Positions 24,779 through 37,850 of a DNA stretch of 64,000 nucleotides are shown piece after piece (positions within the stretch are counted from its first letter, which is position 1; every line of letters starts with the position of its first letter). A model generated the notes under the pieces. It made no database searches and had not been told where the DNA came from. It saw only the letters and a list, made by a program, of their open reading frames with translations. This DNA comes from Pithys albifrons albifrons (Eukaryota; Chordata; Aves; Passeriformes; Thamnophilidae). The DNA lies in the NCBI RefSeq assembly GCF_047495875.1, contig NC_092459.1:38297490-38361489 (forward strand), written 5' to 3'. Both the position numbers and the translations under genes were made by a program.

Positions 24779-25346
24779 TGTGTAATAAAGTACATAGCAT
24801 TCTTTTCTGTATTAGATTTGGTCATTCCTTTGCACCTGCCTTGACTTGACAATAAGACCCACAGACAAATTTTGTTCCTTAAATTTTTTGCTAATAGAGA
24901 AAAGCAATCTGACTCTATTTGTAAAGTATTTGGTTCCACTTCCTTGTTTTGCACCAGCCAACTCCCAGAAACTTTCATAGTCCTCCTCTCCCCCTTCTCT
25001 AATCTTGCCATTTACTTGAGGGAATATCTCAGCTAGGAAAGAAAAAAGTCCTTCATCTCCTTATGCCTCAGTCTGGTGAGTAATTAGGATATGTTTGACT
25101 GTGAAGAGGTCCCTCTTTGGTTACAGTGGATGAGAGCAAAGCATGGACTGCTTCGGAGGATATAATGCAGGAGAAAAATGAAGTGTTCAAGTGAGAGGAG
25201 CACATGAAATTCATTAGAAAGCAAAAAAAGTAAAATGGAAAAAAAATTAAAGAGAGAGCAAGATTCATGATTGAATAAAAAAGTCACAATAAGGAAGGAA
25301 TGAAAGGAAGAATGAGAGAGAAGAAAAGATATAAAAGAAATAGTAC
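24779..25346. other. unique non-coding DNA between CR1 and LTR
   Basis: This contains purine-rich sequence on the plus strand toward the right end (AAAG/GGAA-rich around 25.25-25.34 kb). No gene was recognised. A frame on the minus strand is hydrophobic because of this composition alone. Confidence 0.5.
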
Positions 25347-25351
25347 CAGGG

Positions 25352-25960
25352 TGTTATGGTTTGAGCTGGCAAAATGCCCACTGCCCAGTACAGAGTCAAA
25401 GGGTGCCCTCCCAGTGAAAGGGAGTGAGGGGAAAATAAACTTAGAAATAAAGCTTTGAAATGGTAAGGTTTTTATATTTACACAAAAGAAAGGAAAATTT
25501 TAAACAGAATATGATATAACACGTATCCATATGAATGTGAAAAGAAATAATAACACCTTCACTGAGATCGCCCCGGTTAATAACCCAGATTCCAAACCCC
25601 AGAAAACATCCCAAAAATTCTTCAGGAGAAACCTGCCAACAAGAGAGAGAGAAATTAACATGAAAATGTTCACCTCCCTAGATAAACAACAGAGCGGACG
25701 GCAGTAGGGCCTAATTTCAGCAGTCGGAACAGCACGTCCTCCTGGGTCAGGAGCAGGGACTGAAAGAGACAGAAAGTCCTCCTCCCTCTCTTTTTATACC
25801 CCTTAACACTTCTTGATGATGTTAGATGATATGAAATATCTCTTTGGTTGCTTAAGTCAGGTGATGATTGCCCGCTCTAATCTATGTCACATCCTTTGAG
25901 ACTTGATAAAACTGAGGCCTAAATAAGGCCTAAACTAAAACTAAAGCCAAAACCACCACT
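25352..25960 (-). mobile_element. solo LTR of an endogenous retrovirus, relatively young
   Basis: The element lies between a perfect CAGGG pentamer at 25347-25351 and 25961-25965, which I take as the target-site duplication. The left end (minus-strand 3' end) finishes in ...CCATAACA. On the minus strand the LTR opens AGTGGTGGTTTTGGC; the outermost bases on that side are uncertain because a TG start is expected. A consensus-quality TATA box lies in the middle. Several CpG sites survive (for example GATCGCCCCGG, AGCGGACGG, CAGTCGGAAC), suggesting moderate age. No gag, pol or env sequence flanks it. The type resembles LTRs I remember from passerines, but the family was not determined. Confidence 0.75.
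25790..25800 (-). promoter_or_regulatory. TATA box of the solo LTR
   Basis: On the minus strand the bases read GGTATAAAAAG, a near-ideal TATA box roughly 160 bases into the LTR. The purine-rich GAGAGGGAGGAGG stretch that follows and the position within the element fit the U3/R junction. It could act as a leftward promoter; activity is inference. Confidence 0.6.
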
Positions 25961-25965
25961 CAGGG

Positions 25966-28900
25966 AGAACTGCCATAGGATGAACGAGAATTTAAAAAAA
26001 ATGAATAAAAGTTAGTGAAGCATATTAAAGCATATATGTTAATAGAAAAGTGAAAATGTTCTACAAGAAACATATTTTGACTCTGCATATATGGTTTCCT
26101 AAGTTTTACAATAAAAAAATTAGAATTTTTAGGAGGAAATAGAGAAAAATCTAAGTACCAAAATCAACTTGTGTGAAGACATATATTACCTCCGTAAAGG
26201 AACATGCCCTAAATAATAGTTATCAATTTTAATTAATCTTTGAATATTTATACAATAAATAAACAAATATTGAGGAACATTTAAACTAGAAGTTTTATCA
26301 TGTGTTTGAAAAGTATCCTCTAACTTCAAAAATTGAAAAAAATTAAATTATTGTTTTTTAAAATTAGTATAATTGGTAGAATTCATTTCTACCATCTGTC
26401 TATGTTTCTTTATTTAATTTTTTAATGGTGAAAACATGGAAAAAAACTGAAGAAGAAGGAAATATTAAAAAAGGGTAGAAAGGGGAAAAAAGGCTCCAAA
26501 ATCCTTAAATATTTTTTATTTAAATGTAGATTTTTCCTCCCACTTTGGTTTTGCTAAATATATAACATTTAGTAATAATTAAGAAAAAAATTTCAGTAGA
26601 AACTTTAGTTAATATATTTGCTGAGATAGATAAACTTAGAATTAAGGAAGTAACAAAAATGTTGAGATAGAGTGAAATAAAGGAAAAGATACAACTAAAT
26701 TGCAGTAATAACATGATCTCTATTTTTTTTCAATTACATCATGTTCTAATATATTATTCATTTGTTGTGAATGAGATTACAAATGTCATCTTATAATTCA
26801 GTACGTTGTCATCACTGACTAATACAAATTTCTGTCTCATATTTTACTGTCAATGGTAGTCAAAATTTTATATTCTTACTAAAATATCACAAAAAATTTT
26901 ATCTAAAATTTTAATTATCAAATAATGTCCTATTGATTTCTGACTTTAGAACACCTATAAAACACTACAAAATCATTAATAGAAAATTTTAATTGTAAGA
27001 CATAGGATAAGTGCATTTGGTACATGGTGCATTTTTGGTTTGTTCAACCAGGTTATAACTTCTTGATATACCTTGAATTTCATGTTAATTTCATACTTGT
27101 AAATATCAATTTACTATGTTCCCATTTCTTTTGTTCTCTCATATACAGGCTTAAAATTGATTTATCAAATCAATGTAACAAATTAGTAAATGAAAAATCA
27201 CTATGAAATATTGCTGCACAAACACAATTAGTCTCTGCTCTCATATCTACAATTTAATTTATATTGTATTATTATAAAAGTTGAAGTACCCATCATATAT
27301 TATGACAAATTTTACTCTGCACCCCAACTCAAATTTAGTTCTCTTTTGATGGAAACTTTCACATAAACAAGGATGAAAATGTTATCGAGAAGAAGAGTAA
27401 AAACTTTACCCCAATGAAATCAATCATTATTATTCTACTTCAAAAAAGGAGTTAGTTTTGTTTCTGGCATATTTCAGGTATGCATTCTTTTGAAATACTC
27501 AGTTAAGTGCCTTTGGCATTTATTACTGGAACACAGATGCAGGAGACCCATTAATTACCTAGGAGAGACTTAGACATCATGAACTGAATTTTGCCTTAAG
27601 GGAATATTAAGAACAGACTTTGCAGAGCAGGGAAACTCACAAGCTTTCTTTTCATTAAACATTATTTCATTTCTTTCCCTCATAATTTGTTGTTGATGTT
27701 GTTTTGGTTTTTTTTCTCATCATCTTCTTTTCAATTTTCATCTTATCCTTGTTCCTCCTTTGGGCAGTAGACTGGAGCATTGGACTGCAAGGAGCTTGCT
27801 GCAAGCTGGAATAACACACCCACTGTTCAAATTTCTAAATGCAGTTTCATTGAAACAATTTCAAACTAAAGAAAACTAAACACTGCACTTCTGAAACCCA
27901 GTGACTTTAACATTAGTTACAGACACATATGGTATAAGACTGGGGTAAAAAGAGTAGTCTTATCCAAAAAGGAAAACTTAATAATTCAAAAAAATATTTC
28001 TCTTTTGAGGACAGTTTCAGTCATTTAGTAATTTTTAAATATAAAAAATAAGTATTTCAACACTAAAAATATTGGAATTAGCATTTTATAAAAAGAAATC
28101 TGCTGAATGAATATACACAGTCCTCAGTTTGCACAGAGTTACATTGCCAGGTTTCTGCTATATTTTTTCTTTCCTCTGTTAACATATCTAATTAACCAAA
28201 GAAGCATGAGCTGAGTATTGTAGTTAAACAGACAATTTGAAAATTGTTTTTGACAAACTGAAGATTAACATGTCCTTTCCCTGATTATTTGCACTAATGA
28301 AGATTGAGCACCTGTATGTTCACAGAGACTGAAAACAAGTGATACACAGCGATATCAACAACATGACTGAACAAAACAGGCTTATGAAATCAGTCTAAAG
28401 AAGAGATGGGGAAAGAAAGTAAAAGCATGAGTCTATCATTTGCTCAGCTGTAGAAACAAAATCACTGCCAAAAACATGTACATAGGCTAAAGGATGTGCA
28501 GTAAATGTCAGCTTTGATCAGAATTGAATAGGCAACTCTGCTTAAGATTGACAACAAAACTGGAGCACAAGAATGTGAGTTCTTGCTCTACACAGTTTGA
28601 ACAAGTAATAAAAACACACGTGAGAGAGACAGTTTCTAATAAAAGAAAGAATAGTAACAGAAATCTCATTTTGAACAAAGTTTCCAAACAACTTATACTT
28701 GAATGTAGCTGGAAAATGACAGTCAAGTTTTTAAGAAGGTACTAAGTTTTGAACATTCTCTCTAAAAAAAAAAAAAAGTACATATTCATCCTTGTGTTTA
28801 TTTTTCTGGTTTTTGTCTTCTCTGACTCCTGTGAGCTGCAGAGGATGGTATGGAAGTAATTGTCTCCATAGGGTTTGGAATCTGGCATGTGTTTTCAAAG

Positions 28901-31900
28901 AAAGACAAATTAGGTCACTGGAGGATGTCTCAAGGGTAAAAGTCTTTTGGCCAAAAGTTCTCACTTATTTATTTTTGAGAATACATGTTTGCAATTAAAA
29001 ATTTTCAGAGTGTTTAAAGGGCCAATGCATGTGCTTTCAGAAAAGAAAAAGGAAGAAGGACAAATTGATAGGTTAATTTAATTTTAAATTATTGAAAATA
29101 TGAAATATTATTTAGAAGCAGTAAGGCATACTCACATGACTGACACATCAGCTTAAATCACCTGTTTTCATTTTTGTTGAAAACTAGAGAAGAGCTATTT
29201 ATGGATCATCTGTGGTAAATATTATTCAGGAACTGGGAAAGAAGATAAGCCTAGCTGGAGAATATTTCCTATTTTGGGTCCAACAGGATAAGCAGAATAT
29301 TCCACTTTGATATTTTCATGGAAATCTGTATACTAAAGTGTAGACTTTTTTCTTTGTTTCCCCTGAGCCTTGTAATGTCATTACAGCCAAAGTAAAATAA
29401 AGTGCTTGAGATAAAATCCCTAGTTGCTTTACTGTCAGTAAAGTCCAGGTATGATAAAAATAACTGATAAATGACTACAAGCAATACAATTACAATAATC
29501 ATGGCTTAACTACTCTCTTTATCACTTTTTCCTCCACTGGCTTAAAACCAAAGATAAGCATTTAGATATCCATCTCTCACAGGAGCACCCAAGGAAGCAC
29601 AGTAGGGACTAAGCCATTGCCTCTCTCTCTTCCCATCTTTTCATCTGTATTTGGGACATAGCAAAGCTAGAATGCAATATTTCATACCACAGAAATTCTG
29701 CTTGTAGGGCAGATGCTGTGATTCACAGGAAACACCCAGTACTGGCTGGGGAAGTGGGGTGGGCTGTGGCCGGTGGGCCCACAGGAGACAATGGCCCCTT
29801 TTCTGCCCTGAGAGTGGCCAACTGAACAGGGATGTTATACTGATATAAATATGCTAGAGAGTTCTTCATCCCAACACTTAAAAGGTATTATTTTGGTATG
29901 TATCAGATCAAAAGGCAATTGCAACGTAAGTACCTGAGGCTTAACTTTGTACTACAGCCTTCTATATCTGTGAATAACAAGCTTCCATTTTCTGAGGAAT
30001 TACATGAATGTATTACATTATAGTATAGTAATCTCAAAAGGTGCATCGTATTTACTGTGTATCCCCATGCACTAAGGTTAATACTTGTGCAATCTAAAAC
30101 TACTCTCTGAAGTGAAAGATTGTTTTTTTCTTTTGTATGTGCCTGCAAGGTACCAAACACATGCTCTCTACATCTTTGTCAGCAACTTTCCTCCTCTCAG
30201 GAAATAAAGGAACATTAACAGTGGAATAATGTACTCTGAGAGGGAAAGACTTATCTTGGTGCAAAAGTATCCAAAACATCCATATTGCAGGGGTCTTCAG
30301 CTGGGCAGAAAAGCCTGAAAAATAGGACATAATGCTACAACAGGATAGCATCAATAATGTGTCATAAGATGCCCTGACTTTATGATGGACTATAATGAAT
30401 TTGGATCTCCATTTTTCTGCCAGCCAATAGAAAAGGATAGGTCTTCCTTGAGGCATCTTAGATTCAAGAAGTTTCATTGCAGATTCAAAACAAAAGAAAA
30501 GAAAAAAAAAAACCAAAACAAAAAATAAAACCTCTGAATCATAGAAAGGTAGTGTGTTTAAAAAATACCTATGTAAGATGGTCTAACACTGAAGTTCTCA
30601 CTGTTGAACTTAACACAGACAGTCCCAAGATCACCGAACAAAAATCAAACCCTCAGACTTACAGATACTTTCATAGAATTTTTTATGGATTATTTCTGAA
30701 AACAGTGGTTTTGGAAAGAGCTTGGGTGTAATGGTGAACATCAAAATGCATACGATTTCCCACAGTGGTATAGTAAATAAAGAAGTAAGGCAAATCAAAA
30801 GGAAAGGAGATATTTTCAGTTTTAATGAGATTACCAACTGGTGAGACTCTTAATTGGACACCACACCTAGATCTGTAGCCCACAGATTGTAAAGCAGGTC
30901 AATAGGCTGAAAAAATTCTAAAACTGTACAAAAATATTCTGTAGCCTGGAGTAAATTTTTTAGCCAAATGAGAAAAAGAATTCATCAATATCCATGAGCA
31001 CTTCCAGGAGGCATAGAAATTAGATAAGGTGCTATTTAAAAAAGCAAACAAAGTTATAAAAAGCACTAAAGACTGGGATCCAAAATCATCCACATTCACA
31101 TTCTAAATTCTGAGAGTAATTTAGAGTTGGCACAATTTCTGAATTTCTGAATTACTGACTGTCCAATGTGCTAGGACAGCAAGAAGTCAGGAACTTGGTT
31201 CCGAAACCAGTTCGTAAAATTACATGGATTGTGTTGTATGGACAGTCAACCTGAGCACGACCATATATTTTGGCCTTAGAAATCTATCAGGAAATCTCTC
31301 AGCAACATTGAAGTTAAATACTTGCTTTGGTGAAAATTGATGTAACTATCACTTGCATTTAGTAAAAGTCAGAAATTATAAGTAGCAGTCAGAAATGTGG
31401 GGGAAGGGTAAGTGGTGGTCTTGTTCAAGTAATAGTTTAGCACTAACAAATTCATAATAATTTCATTTACTGTGAAACTTCAGTCTTCTAAACTGATCAT
31501 ATGCCAGTAATAAAAGTCTCTTGAAATAATTCTGCTGTGTCTGAAAATATCTCTTCAATACTAGCATGTTATCTTCATGTGCAGTTGGAGATTGGTGAGG
31601 ATATTGTTGATGATATCTGAACAAAAGGAATAATATAGTTTTGTTGGATTCAGATATGCTGGATGTACCATTCAAACTGGTACTTTTAATACTTGATTAT
31701 GCCTATTTAAAGCATCTCTAAAATGTAGAAAAAAAGCAGAGGAAATTCACATTATCATGAATCTGAAACTTGTTTCATCTGCTTTATTACTGAGTTGAAA
31801 ATTCAGGCTGCTGCTTTTGTTATGCATAATAATTTGTTCACAATAATTCCAGTTATAATCATAATAGCAGTTTATTATCTTTAATATTGAATTGTTGAGT

Positions 31901-34140
31901 TCTTCTCAGATGATCATTTTATTCAGGTAAGTTCTTATAAATTTTTCAAATTAGTCACAGAACTAGTTCATCATAGTGGGACCAGTCAGGGTGGAGGATG
32001 TAACCAAAGCAGGCAGGACCAAAATTCAGATCAGGTAAAGGTGCACAGTATTTCTCAGGAATTACTAAGCTCCTTGCAAGACTGCAGTTCTGCACACCCT
32101 TTCCAGGCAGAAAACTGTTATTTGCTTGTCACAGATCTCCCAGAGCATAACACTGCAAACATTTAAATCAATAATAAGGTAATCATGTTATTTAGAGGGC
32201 AATTTTTGTGTTTGAGGGTTTCCTTAGCAAATGGCAGTAAGTGTCACAGTGTGAAAGATAACAGAAACAATAATGACAGTCAGAGAAATGACACTTCACT
32301 GTTGTGGCAAGGACTAAGTTCACCCAAATTAAAGCCCAATCAGGACATGAGAAAATATTGCAACTGAAAGCACATGAAAAGGAATTGAAATGATTTCTGA
32401 CTACAGATTTTTTTTTAAAACACCTTTTTGCCTTTTCTTTGTGAAAGTCCCGTTTTCTTGGCATTTTCTGTAATTTTTGGAGGTCAAAATGTGCTTACTC
32501 AAATAATGGGGCAAATAGCACTACCTCTGTGGCTACATCAACCAACCAGGACTGCACACAGGATCAGGAGTTTTATTTACTCATTGTCATGCAAATGATT
32601 TCTCTACTTGTTCTTAACATTTCTCATGTTCAGGAACTATAGTCTCAAAAAATAGCAGTAAATATGTCCTGAAGAGCATTTGTATTAGAGGTAAATGCAT
32701 AGCTAATATATCAACTTTTAGTTGCAATTGCCAAGAAGGTAGTTTAGGTAACTGGCAGTAGGGTGGATGCTTAATAAATTTAAATGCATACACAAACACC
32801 AGGAGACAGAAAGAGATACTGTTTTCCTACAACATTTGACTTCAGGAGGAACAAGGTGGGGGAGGACAGAGTAAGGAAGATCTTTAAGGGAAACCTAATA
32901 GTTAAAGTACCAACAGACTTCCAAATTCTTTCAGATGCTAGCAGCAAATGATGTATTGATTTTACTGTTAAACTGCACAGATGTAACCAACACATTAGAC
33001 ATGGAAGATAAAAGCAAGGACTAAAAGCACCTTATTTCATCTGTCACACCTGAGGCTCTGCCTTCTTCAGACCTTTAGTGTAGTAGCACAGAAAATCAAT
33101 TAGGTAAAGAGCTAAACAAATGAAGGAAAAATAAAAAAAGAGTCCTCATTCACAAAGAGTAAGGGATGGTTGCAAACCCTGGAGACTCCAGCAATGTGTA
33201 GGATATCTCCAATGAAACCACAACAACTTTTCTGAACTTTTTTTTAAATAAGTGATTAAATACTACTCAGATACACATATTAGTGCAGGTCTAGCAAGTG
33301 ATCAGTATTCAAAAGCACAAAAATTCTTTTCACTGAAAAGAAAAAGTGAAAATTTATTTCTCAGTTTGTGCTACATTGAATGTCTATTCTTGTCATCTTA
33401 ATCGGTATTGCATCAGTTTTGATCAGTAATACCCAGAAATAAAGTTTTTCTGAGCAACACCATAATATGGAGTACTGATGCTCAGTACATCACTCATATA
33501 CTGAAGCATAGTGCTGTGATACACAACAACTTGCTCCTGCTTTAATAAAGCAAAGTAAATCATCTCTAAACCAAAAACATAGTGAGATTTTTCTGTTGCC
33601 ACCACGTATTTTTCATCCAGAGAGCTGAGCAGATCACTAATGTTTCATTGATTGATTATAGTGAATAAAAGTCCACAGTGATATAATGGAGACAGCAATT
33701 GAGATTTGTCAGTAGAGCAGGACTCAGAATACCTGGATTCGCTGGTGGAAGCACATATAGGTATATATATCTTCCTTCAGTTTCTCATCTACAACACAAG
33801 GAATTCCACCATTTCAGCCCATAGTTCTGTCCACCTCTGCCCACTGAGGTTGCAAGCTCACTTAAGAAAACTTTTAAAGACAGGATTTACTCAGTGCAGT
33901 AACTGGAAGACTGATTTGTGTTTTCAAGCGTAGCTCAAGTAGCCTTAAATAAATATTTATTTTAAAGGATGTGACAAACAAACCTCAAATTTAGAATTTA
34001 TCAGATGTCTCATTATTTTTTCTTCTTTAGAATATATTTTATTTTACGTGAATGCACATTTAAAAGTAACCTCTGCATAGATGTGTATATCATTTCATCT
34101 GTGACATCTTAAACAAACAGACTCTTGTTCTTGAAAACAA
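25966..34140. other. unique non-coding DNA
   Basis: A long stretch without recognisable genes or confident interspersed repeats. The part around 26.0-27.4 kb is very AT-rich. A short GC-richer patch lies near 29.70-29.83 kb, with no frame or family I recognise. A 138-codon minus-strand frame ending near 30.1 kb shows no domain and is probably chance. Confidence 0.5.
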
Positions 34141-34146
34141 AGGTGA

Positions 34147-34188
34147 GTTTTGTTTTGTTTTGTTTTGTATTTTTTTCAGGCAGGGAAA
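34147..34188 (+). repeat. (GTTTT)n and T-rich simple repeat
   Basis: Four to five GTTTT units are followed by a T run. It is one of the plus-strand T/G-rich islands in this window. Confidence 0.85.
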
Positions 34189-34283
34189 AAATAATGTTTT
34201 CTCTTTAAAGAATTCTCAAAAAAGAAATTAAAATAAAACTGAATACCGAAACTACCAAATTGTGTAACTTCACCCATTTCATC

Positions 34284-34300
34284 GGTGCCATCTAGTGGAG
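34284..34300 (-). promoter_or_regulatory. candidate CTCF binding site
   Basis: On the minus strand the sequence is CTCCACTAGATGGCACC. The core CCACTAGATGGCA fits the known CTCF core consensus CCASYAGRKGGC at every position I can compare. Such a match is unlikely but not impossible by chance in 64 kb. There is no binding evidence. If bound, it could be a loop anchor with minus orientation upstream of the candidate gene start near 62 kb. Confidence 0.5.
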
Positions 34301-34554
34301 ACACAGTCCACCCCATCATCCCAGTAGGAAACACTCCTTTTGCCTAACCCTTTACTCATCTACAGCAGGGTTTGGCTTCTAGCGGCTTTGTAAAGTGGCT
34401 TTCTAAGGTGTCTTTGTCATTTCTCCAGGCAGCTATTAGATACAGGAGAAGAGAAAAACACCACACTCAGCGTGCTTGCCCTAGAGTCTGAAAGACTCTA
34501 GGAGAATTTGGAAACATGTCAAGAAAAAATTAAAATACCTACCATTTTCTTCCT

Positions 34555-34612
34555 TCTGTTTTGTTTTTTTTTTTGTTTTGTTTTGGTTTGGTTTGGGTTG
34601 GGTTTTTTTGGA
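34555..34612 (+). repeat. T/G-rich low-complexity island
   Basis: The plus strand passes from T-rich to GTTTT, GGTTT and GGGTT units, ending in a T run. It belongs to the same class as the islands at 7.3, 37.7 and 48.2 kb. Confidence 0.82.
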
Positions 34613-34736
34613 ATCTTTAAATTATCTCTAAATAAAAACCAGGGAAGGTGACACTGATCTTGAAAATAAGTACCATGCACAGTTTTTGTATCTAGATTTA
34701 ATTATTTGGGGGTTTTTGCTATCTTTTATATATTTT

Positions 34737-34743
<7 letters not shown>

Positions 34744-34791
<48 letters not shown>
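34744..34791. repeat. (AT)24 microsatellite
   Basis: An uninterrupted AT dinucleotide run of about 48 bases. It is flanked on the left by TTTTATATATTTTTATAT and on the right by AAAATATATATAAAATATAAAAT, so the whole 34.73-34.82 kb segment is self-complementary and could extrude a cruciform. Confidence 0.95.
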
Positions 34792-34796
<5 letters not shown>

Positions 34797-34820
34797 TATA
34801 TAAAATATAAAATATAAAAT

Positions 34821-37679
34821 ATTCATTTTACATCCAGTCAGCACTGCAGTTTACTCCAGCCCAAAGAGTTAGATTCAGTACATATTTATAACAGTGGGAC
34901 CACAGCATTAAACAGGCACATACATCTCACTTTTACCCACCAGCACAGAAAGTTTTCAGCACTGTTAGAATTGCATGACATGTGGACACTGTAACTACTT
35001 AGATGTTCAGAGTTATAAATATTCTCTGACAACAGATTGAAAATTATACTGCACCCTCCTAAACAGCCACCTTAGGAACAAAGCATCTGAAGAGCCATTG
35101 TTGTAAAAATACTGTGGTGTGGCATAAGAGGTAGCAGATAGCACTTAGAAGCTGAAGTACGGTAGTTTTGTGCTGCAGAGCATAGTCTGAAAGAGCATCA
35201 TAAAAAGGAAAGAATGAATCATGAGCTTTTGTGTGTCAGAAATGATGCTCTAATGGGTGTCAGCTGTTAGCAGATTCCTGTCATTTAAACACTTAGAGTT
35301 AGTTCCCCATCCCCAGTCTTCTCTAGGTTGAATTACCAAGTCTTTATTTCTATGGGAAATCTTGCTATTCTTTTACTAACAAGTAGGAGTTCTTTTGTTC
35401 CCATGGTTTGAACACACATGCATACACAAAAACAAACACATGAGCACATATGTACACACGAGTAAGGCGGACTTCTAACTACCCTGAAGCCCACACCATT
35501 TTCTTGCTGATTTCAGCAGAGACAAGATCCCACCCCAGGAACTGGAAAGGATTTTCTGGCTGTTTCAAGGCTAACTGTATTTCTGGGCCAGGAATTGCAC
35601 ACAAACACAACCAAATAACAGAGAATGGAAATCTGTAGGTAAGTGCACAAATAAAACAATGAAGCCAAGTAGCTCAGGCGTGATTAGAAAGGGGAAGGGC
35701 GTCTCCTTCTGCACTGTTGAATTGGCCATTAGTGTCAGAGTGGCTTTTAAATTTAGAGTAATTCTTCCCGTCTGTGCACTACTTGAGGTGTTCACCCAGT
35801 GTTTGCCTGTATTATTAAAGGATTGAACTCTGTCAGAGGGCAAAAACAAACTACCTGCAGGGAGTCAGAGGCCAGATGAGATATACCTTCACTGAGCTCT
35901 TTCCTTTAGTAACCAGTGGTAAAAGGCTACAAGGCAGCTTTTATGTAGATGTCACATCATTCACTGACTGGAACACCCAGCTGTGATAATGGCATAGGAA
36001 ACAGGGGTGGGCAACCATTACTAATTCCTCCCTTATCCAACCTTGCTATTTGAATTATTAGCTAAATTGCCATTTTTGGAACTTTTTTTTTCCTGGCCTG
36101 CAGGTTCAGGAAGTTTATTTTACATGTTTAATTGTATATGTTATTACCTATTGTTATCAGTGAGTGCTTATTTTGCCACAGAAACATTTTTTTCTGCATT
36201 TTGTTAAGTATTTTACAATATTTGATAGTAACTATTACATATTCACAGGACGAACAACAATGAAAACACTATTTAATGTTTTATTTTCTATTAGAAAATG
36301 AGATAATTCATATTTTTCCTACGAAAATTATTGAGATAAAGCTCTAAAGTGCTCACACTAATGATTATGGCATCTGAAGAAAAAAAAATAAATTAATTCA
36401 AATACACATAAGAAAATATAAAGAAATTGCTGGATATGAACAAGACATACAGTTTTCTGTTGATTCAAAATATTTTTGCTAATTCCTCCCAGTCAGTTTG
36501 ACTAGAAAAGTGTTAAATGCAAATTTTCTAATGTTTTGTAATGAATTCTTTTCTTGCATTGGTTAATCCACATTAATTTTACTACTGAAAATACAATTGC
36601 ACTTAAAAGGATGCAAGCTACAAAGTTTTTTAAAAAAATAGCAAACCATAATTAATATGTTATTTTCTTATACCTCTTATTTCAAAAGTAAAATCACCCT
36701 AAAAATCTCAATTGCTCCTTGTTCTACGTGCCATTAAGTAGGGAGTTACTGATTGCAGGAGAGGGGTATAGTTGGTCCATGATTCTCCATAAGCACTTTC
36801 TGCATATCTAAACCGTATATAGAATTCATTCAAACCAGCGCTCCATTGCCTCTAGCAATGTGTGTGCTCAGCACATCACAGAACAGCTTCAATTGGTTAC
36901 AACTGATTTTCATGTTTACAGCTCATCAAAACAGTCAGTTATTAAAAGCAAAATAAACAAAAAAAGCTCTATTATTCCTTTTTTTTTTTCATTTCTGAAA
37001 TCCATTCTGAATCCATTCTGAAAATCTATGCTCTCTGTATGTCTCCATGCATGATCCTCTAATACCTTTCCTCATCTCCACAATACCTTTGAATTTTCCA
37101 GGCTCTCCTTCAGCCTTTACACCTTGCAGCTTTATTTCCAGCTTCCCATTCAACTACCTCTGGTCCTGCATTGTTTATCTGAAAATTAAAGCCAACCAAA
37201 GACTTAATATGAAGACAGGTTTTGTCTTGGGTTTTATGATATCTCTCCATCTGTTTATCTTCTAGACTCTCTTTGCACCATGTAGTTGCATCAGAAATAT
37301 TCCATATTATTCAAAGGAACGTGGTGATCTTCACATGCTCTCAGTAGTGGTAATTTCATATCCATATTTGTGTGGTGTTACCTGAGGAAAAGGTCTTACT
37401 TAGCAAAGAAGGTGATGCTTGAAGCACTTGGTCCTCCCGACTGGAGAAGACTCTCTAAATTGAGTTGTCCCAGTGTGAAGCTATTCTAGTTCAGGAGCCA
37501 TGTCTGAACCATATATGGTTAGAGCATGTTAATTTTTGGATTTCAAACTGCGAATTTACTTTTTTCTCTTCTTTCTTACTTCTGACACTGATACTATTTC
37601 CTTGGATAGTTCATGCCTATTCATTCATGATGATGTAGAAACTGCTGGATGGCAATTTTCATGGAAAAAAACCCACAAG
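34821..37679. other. unique non-coding DNA
   Basis: No gene or interspersed repeat recognised. A small 11-base tandem duplication (AATCCATTCTG twice) lies near 36.999-37.020 kb. Confidence 0.5.
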
Positions 37680-37689
37680 GTCAGGGTGC

Positions 37690-37850
37690 TCTTTTTTTGT
37701 GGTTTTTTGTTGTTTTGTTTTGGTGGGTTTTTTTGGTTTGGGTTTTTTTTTGTTGTTTTTTTTTTTGTTTTGTTTTGTTTGTTTGGGTATTTTTGTTTGT
37801 TTTGTTTGTTTGCTTTGGTTTAGTTTTGGGGTTTTGGGGGAGGTTCCTTT
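37690..37850 (+). repeat. long T/G-rich island with G runs
   Basis: About 160 bases of plus-strand sequence made almost only of T and G, with repeated GTTTT and GTTT units and at least five runs of three or more G. It includes TTGGGGTTTTGGGGGAGG at the right end. It is the longest member of the T/G island class here. All three plus frames translate to Phe/Gly/Leu/Val low complexity and the opposite strand to Lys/Gln/Asn/Pro. None is a gene. Confidence 0.88.

Noticed and set aside
27700..27780. Strong pyrimidine tract ending in GGGCAG, acceptor-like
   Set aside because: No open exon with a donor follows; the next bases run into stops in all frames within a short distance.
29700..29830. GC-rich patch, possible CpG island or exon
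   Set aside because: It is short, has very few CpGs and no sustained open frame.
30100..30516. 138-codon minus-strand open frame
   Set aside because: It starts in a T-rich tract giving poly-Phe/Leu and carries no recognisable motif; treated as chance.
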